Shown here piece by piece: positions 56,825 to 64,000 of a DNA stretch of 64,000 bases (position 1 is the first letter of the stretch; the number at the start of each line of letters is the position of its first letter). The notes below the pieces were generated by a model. The model saw nothing but the letters and a program-made list of their open reading frames with translations. It did no database searches and was not told the DNA's origin. Origin of the DNA: Tridacna crocea (Eukaryota; Mollusca; Bivalvia; Cardiida; Cardiidae); contig OX031072.1 of assembly GCA_943736015.1 (NCBI GenBank), forward strand, positions 12,117,501-12,181,500, in the 5' to 3' direction. Position numbers and translations under genes: made by a program.

Positions 56825-59497
56825 TCAGTCTATAAAAGGAGACCAGACAACATCCAACTGTTCTATAGACTCGTCGTGTTTTTCACTTAACAATACTTTA
56901 TTTTTTAAAATTTTGTATTGAAATGTTAAGTAGTTTTTTGCTCCTTGTAACGATGGTTTTACATTTATGTTCCTACATTTGAAAATGTACATTTTGAAAA
57001 GAATTAACAGCAAATTTTTCATTTTGCATGCGGATTCTATAAATCCAAATAACATGTTATTTAAAGTTAGATCTCCGTATATGTTGTGATGATTTAGTAG
57101 CATATTTCTAATTAAAGCTTGACTGTACCGGCATGTCCAGAAAATGTGTTGAATTGTTTCTGGAAATTGCTTACAGAAAGTGCATACAGAATTTTCAACA
57201 TAATTTATTTTGTACAGGTAACTGTTTGTGCCAAGAATTCTATGGATTAACCTAAATTGAAACCATCTTATATTAATATCACTTGTTACGGAGAAAGGTA
57301 AGAGGAAAATAGCCTCCAGGTTATCTTCAGTAAATTTAGTGGACAAAATTTCATCCCATTTCCTTATACATGTTGGAATTTCATTATTATTGTTTAAACA
57401 AGTATAAACTGATTTACAGCCTTTGCTGTCATTCAGTAAGGCTTTAAGGTAAGGCGGGAAGAAGGGTCTTTGAGTTTGTTTTAATTCTTGCTGTTTGACA
57501 TGGTATTTCTTTAAAGCTTTTTGAAGGGATGTTTTAATTCCTTGATATGTTAAATAATCAGATTTTACGTGGTATTTTGCCTTAAATTCATTATATTCCA
57601 TAATTGTGTTATTTATTGTTACTAGATCTATGCAGTTAATTCCAGCCTCAAACCATGACTTTATGAAAATACTTTTAAAACCAACTAGAATATCTGGATT
57701 AAAAAATAAAGGATATTCAAATATTTTTTCCTTTTTGACCGGTAACTTTTCGATTAGTTTAGAAAAAGCGTCAAATGCTTCTGCCCAAAAATTATTAGTA
57801 CATTTTTTTGAAACTAGTTCGAAAAAACACTGACCACAGAAGGGTAGTTTAGAAATATCGACATACATCTTGACTATTTCCGTCCATTTACTTTCACTAG
57901 TCATTAGTCGCCTGATCCAAGTAATTTTAAGCGAATTTACGAAAGCTTCTAAATTAATCATTTTCAGGCCTCCTTCATTATAATCTTTGATCATCACTGA
58001 TTGTTTAACCTTAAAAGATTTACCATAAACGAACGTGTTTAAAAGAGTCTTAAGTTTACGAAAATCAAGTTCTAATGGATTTGGAAGGGTTAAAAACAAA
58101 TGGTTAAGCTTTGAAATAAGCAAGTTTTTTACGATGACTATTTTACCAATGGGTGTTAAAATTCTTCTTCTCCATTTCCTTAAAGTTTCTTCGATTTCGT
58201 TAATCTTTTTACTGTAATTTAATCTGATCATTTTCGATAAATCGACATGAAATATGATGCCTAATAACTGGAATTGATGCTGATTCCACACTAGTTTCCA
58301 TCTTGTTTTAATAGTATCAGCGCTGTATTTTTTCTTTCCTATCCAAATAACCTGTGTCTTATCAAAGTTAACATTAAGGCCTGAAATTACTGAAAATTTG
58401 GAAAGTGTGGTAAGAGTTTCATTTAAGGACTCACTTGAACCATCGAGACAAATGCTGGTGTCGTCAGCGAATTGGGAAAGTTTGTATTCGGTGCCATTTA
58501 TTTTAATACCTTTTATTTTAGGATTTGATCTAATTTTAATTGATAAAATTTCTGCACAAAGAATGAAAATGTAACAAGATAAAGGGTCTCCTTGTCGACA
58601 ACCTCTTTCGACTTTGAAGAAATCTGAGAGGAACCCACACTGTGATACAGTTGACTTTGCATCTTTGTAGAAAACATTAAACCACTTCTGTATTGAGGGT
58701 CCAAAATTGAAAAGATTTAGTGTTTTGTTAATGAAAGACCATGAAAGGGAATCAAAGGCCTTTTCAAAATCAATTAAAAGTAAAATGCCGGGTATGTTAT
58801 TTTCCTCAGTATAGTGGAGTATATCGTAGATCAGTCTAATATTCTCTCCAATATATCGACCTTTTATGAAACCAGTTTGGTCACTTTTAATTAGCAATGG
58901 TAGTAATGGTTTTATTCTGTTTGCAATTACACCGCTTCCAGTTTTATACACGGTATTAAGTAACGTAATTGGACGCCAATTTTTAATATATTGTTTTGGT
59001 TTGTCACCTTTTGGTATGCACGTAATTAAACCCTGTGTTTGAGTATCGGATAATTTGTTTATATGAAATGCTTCATTAAGACTTCTTATTACAAAATGCC
59101 CTATTTTTTTCCAAAAGACTTTATAAAAGTCAGCACTAAAGCCATACGTACCAGGACTACGGTTATTTTTCATATTTTTTAAAACTAGTGCTGCTTCTTG
59201 AATTGAAATTTCTCCCTCAATAGCGTCTGATTGTTGATCATCTAAGGTTGGAATGTGTAAGTCATTAAGAAAGTCATCGTTACTATTATCAGAATCAATA
59301 CATTTGCCTTTGCTATATAGTGATGCATAAAAACTCTTAACTTCATCTAAAATTTGCTTTTGATTTGAAACTTCGGTACCATCATCTTTAACTATTCTAC
59401 GGATAGTTTTTATGGACGAATTTTTCTTTTCCAAACCACAAAAATAACTACTAGGTTTCTCGCCATCTAAACTCCACTTTGTTTTTGATCTAATCAT
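56825..59497 (-). CDS. LINE ORF2, reverse transcriptase part
   Basis: 890 residues from an ATG directly after the stop of the endonuclease part, in the same frame; in L1/Tx1 elements the two are one protein. The start IRSKTKWSLDGEKPSSYFCG is the conserved pre-RT linker, so this ATG is an internal codon rather than a natural start. RT signatures in order: RSPGTYGFSADFYKVFW (about 114-130; the usual GTDG Asp is Tyr), WRPITLLNTVYKTGSGVIAN (about 173-192), LLIDFEKAFDSLSW (motif A, about 243-256), GCRQGDPLSCYIF (motif B, about 303-315), QFADDTSICLDG (catalytic motif C, about 346-357), then LGIIFHVDLSK. Near the C-terminus CTFCKQFPETIQHIFWTC is the CCHC-like zinc motif of L1-type ORF2. The catalytic FADD is intact. 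The enzyme would copy element RNA at nicked target DNA. Confidence 0.9.
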   Translation of the reverse strand: MIRSKTKWSLDGEKPSSYFCGLEKKNSSIKTIRRIVKDDGTEVSNQKQILDEVKSFYASLYSKGKCIDSDNSNDDFLNDLHIPTLDDQQSDAIEGEISIQEAALVLKNMKNNRSPGTYGFSADFYKVFWKKIGHFVIRSLNEAFHINKLSDTQTQGLITCIPKGDKPKQYIKNWRPITLLNTVYKTGSGVIANRIKPLLPLLIKSDQTGFIKGRYIGENIRLIYDILHYTEENNIPGILLLIDFEKAFDSLSWSFINKTLNLFNFGPSIQKWFNVFYKDAKSTVSQCGFLSDFFKVERGCRQGDPLSCYIFILCAEILSIKIRSNPKIKGIKINGTEYKLSQFADDTSICLDGSSESLNETLTTLSKFSVISGLNVNFDKTQVIWIGKKKYSADTIKTRWKLVWNQHQFQLLGIIFHVDLSKMIRLNYSKKINEIEETLRKWRRRILTPIGKIVIVKNLLISKLNHLFLTLPNPLELDFRKLKTLLNTFVYGKSFKVKQSVMIKDYNEGGLKMINLEAFVNSLKITWIRRLMTSESKWTEIVKMYVDISKLPFCGQCFFELVSKKCTNNFWAEAFDAFSKLIEKLPVKKEKIFEYPLFFNPDILVGFKSIFIKSWFEAGINCIDLVTINNTIMEYNEFKAKYHVKSDYLTYQGIKTSLQKALKKYHVKQQELKQTQRPFFPPYLKALLNDSKGCKSVYTCLNNNNEIPTCIRKWDEILSTKFTEDNLEAIFLLPFSVTSDINIRWFQFRLIHRILGTNSYLYKINYVENSVCTFCKQFPETIQHIFWTCRYSQALIRNMLLNHHNIYGDLTLNNMLFGFIESACKMKNLLLILFKMYIFKCRNINVKPSLQGAKNYLTFQYKILKNKVLLSEKHDESIEQLDVVWSPFID

Positions 59498-60604
59498 TCA
59501 ACCTTTTAATTTGTCTTCTGTTATCTGTTGTAACTCTTTTTTTAATAGTTCTAGTCTTTCTGAATTAATTTCTGATAAATTTTGTTCCAGTGAAATAATT
59601 TCTTGTTTAATTTTTTCTTCGCGTTTTCGTGATGTTTTTTTCTTGTAGGAACTATATGATATTGACTTCCCTCTTATTTCCATTAGTAATGTGTCTAAGA
59701 ATAATTGGTCATTTATAGTAAATTGCAAAATATCAGGAGGTATATCTTTCAATGATTCTCTACTGTATACAGGTAGGGCATATTGTTCTATGACATCATC
59801 TATTTTTTTATTAATTGTATGAATATATTCAATGTCTTGTAGCAAGGAATTATTGTGTTTCCAAAGGCCTGAAATGTATTCAAATTCATTGAATATATAA
59901 GTTGTAGATATGATGGAATGGTCAGAAAGGTAACTATGTTCAATAGATGATTTAACAATATTGCTAGAAAGTTCAGTTGAAACAAGAAAAAAATCCAAAC
60001 GCGCTTGCTGAATAGGGTTAATTTTTCTCCATGTATAAAGTCTAGTTTCCGGGTTGAGTTCGCGGAATGGGTCTATTAGCTGCCTGTTTTCAATGATTTC
60101 CCTCATATGATTTCTAGCGTTTTTATTATTGATGTGTTTATAATTTTGATAGTCTAACTCAGGATTTAAAACTAGATTAAAATCACCACAAATCATAAAG
60201 GAATCATTACCAATGTAATCTAGTTTCTCAAAAAGATTTGTGTAAAATTGTGGATTATCTTGATTTGGTCCATAAATTGATGCCAATGTAAACCTGTGAT
60301 TATCAATGGTTAAATCAAGTATAACGTAGTTTCCTTCCGAGTCTAAAAGTGATTTGTGTATTTCATAATCCAGATTTCCAAATAATATGGCAACTCCCCT
60401 ACTTTGTGAAGTATTACAACTCAAGAAAATTTCATTACCCCATTCTGAGTATATAGTATTGTACATATCATTAGTAAAATGGGTATCCTGTAAACAGTAA
60501 ATATTATGTTTCAAATTTTTAAGATGGTGAAAAACTGATATACGTTTTTTCTTAGTGTGGATTCCTCTACAGTTAAAAGACATTATATTCAGATTCCGTG
60601 GCAT
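59498..60604 (-). CDS. LINE ORF2, AP-like endonuclease part
   Basis: 368 residues (start MPRNLNIMSFNCRGI), an exonuclease-endonuclease-phosphatase family nuclease that nicks target DNA to prime reverse transcription. Visible signatures: SFNCRGI (about 9-15), CLQDTHF (about 36-42; the usual Glu of LQETH is Asp), SRGVAILF (about 68-75), YGPNQD (about 110-115), ICGDFNLVL (about 138-146), RLDFFLVS (about 206-213) and LSDHSII (about 228-234). The C-terminal third is a charged, helical linker leading to the RT. The frame is closed by TGA (59500-59498), immediately followed in frame by ATG and the conserved linker to RT. This is most simply a single nonsense change in one ORF of about 1,259 codons. 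As it stands the copy would make endonuclease without RT unless read through. Confidence 0.88.
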   Translation of the reverse strand: MPRNLNIMSFNCRGIHTKKKRISVFHHLKNLKHNIYCLQDTHFTNDMYNTIYSEWGNEIFLSCNTSQSRGVAILFGNLDYEIHKSLLDSEGNYVILDLTIDNHRFTLASIYGPNQDNPQFYTNLFEKLDYIGNDSFMICGDFNLVLNPELDYQNYKHINNKNARNHMREIIENRQLIDPFRELNPETRLYTWRKINPIQQARLDFFLVSTELSSNIVKSSIEHSYLSDHSIISTTYIFNEFEYISGLWKHNNSLLQDIEYIHTINKKIDDVIEQYALPVYSRESLKDIPPDILQFTINDQLFLDTLLMEIRGKSISYSSYKKKTSRKREEKIKQEIISLEQNLSEINSERLELLKKELQQITEDKLKG

Positions 60605-61121
60605 GTCTGTCGCAATAATGATAGGACGTCGATTTTTGTAACGAAATCAAGTACTGGTCTAAGTCTGGCAGACGGGTAAAGTAACATATATACAAAACAG
60701 ATTTGAAATACATGGAAAATGATACAAATTGCAGAAGTTCACTCGAATAACTGAATCAAGAAATAATTATCACATACAAGTAATTTATTTATCGGTGATA
60801 AATTCTTTAGATTAGTATGTAATATTTAGTCTGAGATTGACTAGCAAAGTACTTCATAAAAATAGACAATAAGTGTACTTTTAACGTATTTTTGCCCCCC
60901 CCCCCCCCCAAAAAAAAAAAAAAAAAAAAAAATCATAGAAACCAAGAATAATTTTCAACACAGAAATTCCAATACAACATATGTTCTCGTTTCATAAAAA
61001 AGCTTCCAATAATGGTTTCTTTAAAATCCATCCATGAATAGGTAGTGTAAGGAGTTGGGAGAAACTAAACAAAATGTACATCAGAGAAATGGTAATAAAT
61101 GTAACTCAGAAAAAATCAGAG
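60605..61121 (-). other. LINE 5' leader, no ORF1
   Basis: No open frame resembling an L1/Tx1 ORF1 is found upstream of the endonuclease. The plus strand shows a C-tract then an A-tract (60896-60934). The segment ends exactly at the right target duplication. Confidence 0.6.
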
Positions 61122-61255
61122 ACCAGCATTTTCTCCTTTTCCCTCAGTGTTTTCAGAAGGCTTTTTTCTCAGGGTCATCAAAAGTGGAGATTGAGTGGTA
61201 AAGGGTTAAGTTATTTAGCAGGATAAGGGTAAACTTCCCTGCAGATGCTTCTATT
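61122..61255 (+). repeat. LINE target-site duplication, right copy (134 bp)
   Basis: Identical by eye to 55577-55710: half a family A MITE, its TTAA, then TTAGCAGGATAAGGGT to GATGCTTCTATT. The half MITE here is therefore not a separate transposition event. Confidence 0.9.
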
Positions 61256-61329
61256 GATGTCTCTGACATTCAAAGGGTCATTCCTAAGTCATTTGTCATT
61301 CAAACTGAGCTATTTTTTACCAGACGAAA

Positions 61330-61584
61330 AAAATGTTAGACCCGTCCATATTGAAAACATTTACAGGCGTAAAATTAAGCGTGACTCATTTACTAATGAG
61401 CTATGCTATGGCGAAAGGGGATTTAACACATCTCCGAGACGAATGGTATCAATTTAAGCTAGTCATGACATGATCATTGACTCAATCATGAACTAGAACG
61501 GTCCTTTGACATCCAGAAAACTGACCAAAAGCCAAAAGTTTCGCGAAATAGCCAGGCTGATCGGAATTGGTGTCTAGGAATAGG
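61330..61584 (+). repeat. Family A scrap and decayed family E repeat
   Basis: 61320-61360 carries AATGTTAGACCCGTCC and GAAAACATTTACAGGCG (family A left half). 61410-61575 matches family E order (GGCGAAAGGGGATTTAACAC, ACCAAAAGCCAAAAGTTTCG, CAGGCTGATCGG) but its hairpin has decayed. Confidence 0.45.
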
Positions 61585-62104
61585 GGAAATTATGATACTG
61601 CAAAGAAATTTCTCAAGATTTGATTGGATAATAAACCCTGTACATGATTATCATGTACACTGGCAAAACCCATATAAAACCAGTTTCCCTTTTTGGTGCC
61701 CCGTATATATGAATACACTTTCATTACAACATCCAAAATGGGAGTGTCGATCGATCACAAGACTGCACGTTTATGTACCAAACTGCACTTTTTACCAAGG
61801 TTTCACTGACGTCATTTCCCAGTGACGTCAGTTTTCTTTGACTTGGGGCACTTAGAGGGGAATTTCTATTTCGTCAGCATATTCGATTCATGCGACCATG
61901 AAACAGGGCAATTTCGCTTGCTTAACACACTTTGGACGGGTGAAACTTTATAGTATAATAAATTCGTCGTAGGGTCAGTGGCCGGCGACTTGGAAATTTG
62001 CTCATGGCTGTGTCGCGAAGTCGCGGTTCCACCTGGCGACAGGATTCAACACAGCCGTGAGCAAGTTTCCGAGTCCACGGCCACCAGACCGTACAACTAA
62101 TAAT
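61585..62104 (-). repeat. Family F interspersed repeat, reverse copy
   Basis: Reverse complement of the 5.3- and 51.8-kb copies. The foldback near 61970-62100 has GGCGACTTGG / CCGAGTCC arms. Both CRE palindromes TGACGTCA are intact (61807-61814, 61823-61830). The 3' part CAAAGAAATTTCTCAAGATTTGATTGG matches 6345-6375. Like the 51.8-kb copy it lacks the extra segment of the 5.3-kb copy. Confidence 0.65.
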
Positions 62105-63179
62105 GCCGGTTACGGATGTTGTGAAAAGCCCTCTACCTTTAGGTTGATAAATCTCGGGGTTGTTTGGTGAAAGGTTGGGCATCTAAACTAATAAAATGAG
62201 CTTTTGTTACCAAGTCTTTTTACATCTGAATTTTGCGAATCCAAACTGATCTTTTTTTCCAAAGAGAAGCATCACCGAATAGGATAGTGCAGATATAAGA
62301 TGAGACGAATGGTCAGTCTGATCTTGATAAATGCTGTGCGCAGAAGGGCATCGCATTGCGCTCGGCAGCCAAAGGCCTAGTTAACCTTGTTATAAAACTA
62401 AGAATATATATTATCGAAACAAAAACAACTTGATGACAAGGCGTTTGCAAAGAGTGAAAGTTTCAATGGAACCACATGGACAGCATTCAATCAAGACGCA
62501 AGTTCGCTGGAATATAATTCAAAGAGCAATTGCTAAAGATTGAGTTTAAAAGACGGGAAAAAAAAGTCATTTGCCGCATAGATTCTGTAAATTCCTCAAG
62601 GTATAAGTCAATGCCATGAATAATGTCACTCACTTTTTCAGTATTTCGGCTTCTGCATTTGCCAAAACATTTGAAAAATACGTCCACCTGAGCATTTCGC
62701 CAAAGTTCCTCCATTTTTCAGTGCAATGTATCAAACTAAACGCCACATGATTCCAGCCTTGGTCATTGCGTCATATTGGTTCGACTTCATGCAACAATGG
62801 TCTGGTAAAAAGTGTTGTTATTAAGTACCGGCAAAGTGAATTGATAGATGTACTGGCGGCGTTAATCTGACTGAAATCATTCGGCAAACCCGGGCGATAT
62901 GTTGATCAGGTCCCAGGGCTATATACCGTAGCTTGATATGCACCTACGTGCTATATTTTATCGCGGAAGTAAAACGCTTTACTGTTATTTAAATCGTTAC
63001 ACTCCTCTTGGAAAGCAAACACTGGTCTCAATTTACGTTTGAGCCTTTCTTAAAATATTTCCGATGGCAAACTGTTTGAACATTTATTTTCTAACTTGGT
63101 CTATGAATTACGTCGGCATTTTTCAGCAATAGTTTGCTTATCACAGTGGATGCTGTTGCCGTTGATAATTGATTTACAG
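62105..63179. other. AT-rich intergenic DNA, no gene seen
   Basis: A possible MITE end (GTTGTTTGGTGAAAGG) is at 62158. A scrap GTCAGTCTGATCTTGATAAATG near 62310 resembles family J interiors. No gene. Confidence 0.4.
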
Positions 63180-63290
63180 TGCGCCGCCATGTTAAAAACC
63201 ATGTGACTGGCATTGCTTCAAACTGGAAACCTCGTTGATATAGGCGAGGTCAGATGTAGGTAATGAATAGGCCGGATTGTATCAACTGTG
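63180..63290 (+). repeat. Diverged repeat shared with 30.1 kb
   Basis: CGCCGCCATGTTAAAAACC, ATGTGACTGGC, CTTCAAACTGGAAACC and GAGGTCAGATGTAGG match 30100-30215 in order. Confidence 0.4.
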
Positions 63291-63598
63291 ACTGAAATAT
63301 GTCTGAAAAAAAGCGTAAATTGCCAGACAAATAATCATCTATTTCATACCCAAGGGGAGAATGACAAATTATTATTATACGTAGATTTAATGGTGTCTGA
63401 AAGATGCAAATGCTAACATTACGTTGAAAAGACATGTTTCTGTCAGCTTCATTTCACGCCTGTGGAACATTGTAAATGATCAATGTCTCTTACATCAAAA
63501 ATGAACTGATTCAGATTTACGATACGATAGAGTTTAAAATATAAGAGCTATGGTTTGGCAATAGGCGGTATAAGGCATATTCATGTTACTTTATAATT

Positions 63599-63862
63599 GG
63601 CTTGCAACACGCGAAAAGGGGCATTCGGACATTTGCGTAAAATGTCGTCTCGGATCAGCCTGCGCAGTCCGCGCAGGCTAATCCGAGACGGCACTTTACG
63701 ACTACGATACATTTTGTGCTACAGCAGACTTGCGCAAAACAGAAAATTACATCAAAAACGGAAAGAGTCGTTTCGGATCAGCCTGCGAGAACTGCGCAGG
63801 CTGATCCGAGACGGCACTTTACGCAAATGTCCGAATGCCTCTTTTCGCGTAATGCAAGCCAT
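63599..63862. repeat. Compound palindrome of two family E units
   Basis: Two E-prime units in head-to-head inverted orientation: GGCTTGCAACACGCGAAAAG, ATTCGGACATTTGCGTAAAA at the left mirror TTTACGCAAATGTCCGAAT and CGCGTAATGCAAGCC at the right. Each unit has its own hairpin (63646-63690 and 63769-63812). The whole 264 bp can fold on itself. Confidence 0.75.
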
Positions 63863-63934
63863 AACATTCAAGTTATTAAATCCGTTCGTCTATCAACCAT
63901 TTGTCTACTAGAATGGTCCTTAGACTTGCAGAAA

Positions 63935-64000
63935 ATTAAACTAACGCAGAATGTTTCGGCTCAGAGCAGCCTGCACGAAAAGCGCAGGCTGCTCTGAGTC
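63935..64000 (+). repeat. Family E hairpin, cut by the window end
   Basis: GGCTCAGAGCAGCCTGC ... GCAGGCTGCTCTGAG with an ACGAAAAGC loop region. Stem bases outside the core differ from all other copies but pair perfectly. Confidence 0.65.

Larger units (their letters stand above)
55711..61121 (-). mobile_element. L1/Tx1-like LINE insertion (5.4 kb), 5'-truncated
   Basis: A minus-strand non-LTR retrotransposon flanked by a 134-bp direct duplication. From its 5' side: about 517 bp of leader with no ORF1 (contains a T-tract then G-tract, plus 60896-60934 as C then A); endonuclease-RT ORF 60604-56825 with one in-frame TGA; a 3' region of about 680 bp; a complete family A MITE (56139-55897); an 82-bp terminal stretch with AATAAA; and an A-rich tail of 104 nt. 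Close linkage of tail, duplication and intact long frames indicates a young insertion. An ORF1 is expected for L1/Tx1 elements and is not present, so the element is probably truncated upstream of ORF2. Confidence 0.88.

Noticed and set aside
60896-60934. Assembly gap or linker artefact at the C-tract/A-tract
   Set aside because: Homopolymer lengths may be inaccurate, but the flanks are continuous LINE leader and similar C-tracts occur in family C.
61122-61208. Independent half copy of family A
   Set aside because: It is identical to the right half of 55435-55664 and continues identically for 47 bp outside the MITE, so it is part of the LINE target duplication.

Overview
The window reads as nuclear DNA of an animal, most likely a heterodont bivalve mollusc. 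It is AT-rich and shows no operons, no Shine-Dalgarno spacing and no long host open reading frames. It is packed with interspersed repeats, several of which I recognise as common in bivalve genomes: a composite repeat ending in a GCTCACC...GTGAGC motif, hairpins built on CAGCCTGCGC, tRNA-headed SINEs with ATCA-type tails, and tandem cores flanked by a GGGCGTAT motif. The bivalve assignment rests on recalled repeat motifs and is inference.

Layout. 0-4 kb: a TTAA-flanked MITE, a C-tract MITE, a long foldback and a decayed I/Jockey-type LINE with RNase H remnants (about 1.5-4.05 kb) that carries an in-frame 36-bp tandem amplification. 4-19 kb: isolated MITEs and old repeats in unique AT-rich DNA. 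19.8-23.05 kb: a complete mariner (TA duplication, about 31-bp TIRs, DD34D transposase) whose coding sequence is split by a 1,530-bp GT-AG interval filled by a 156-bp tandem array. 24-38 kb: foldbacks, decayed bivalve repeats, a degenerate GGTTGTAATC minisatellite and two possible host exons (30744-30824, 38386-38592). 38.8-39.0 kb: a short retrocopy of the same 3' tail that ends the LINE at 55.7 kb. 39-55 kb: more MITEs, a 400-bp near-perfect inverted repeat (48.27-48.67 kb) and two SINEs. 55.7-61.1 kb: an L1/Tx1-like LINE on the minus strand with endonuclease and reverse transcriptase, poly(A) tail, poly(A) signal and a 134-bp target-site duplication. 61-64 kb: further foldback repeats.

How the parts interact. 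The commonest repeat (family A, about 230 bp, TTAA-flanked, CCCTTTACCA-type ends, central palindrome of about 50 bp) fits a piggyBac-type non-autonomous element; no piggyBac transposase is in the window. Family A also touches the LINE twice. The LINE inserted just beyond a family A copy, and one edge of its target duplication falls on the apex of that copy's palindrome. The LINE also ends in a second family A copy plus about 80 bp carrying AATAAA, and that tail recurs at 38.8 kb. The mariner is the only element here whose transposase looks intact, provided its intron is spliced. No confident host protein-coding gene, rRNA, functional tRNA or CRISPR array was found.

Repeat family letters used below: A, TTAA MITE with central palindrome; B, GGATCTGACAT foldback; C, MITE with poly-C tract; D, GGGCCCGTATTCACCAAC foldback; E, CAGCCTGCGC hairpins; F, GTACGGTCAGGTGGC foldback with CRE sites; I, TCAAAATCCAG / AAAATACCGATTT repeat; J, second TTAA MITE.
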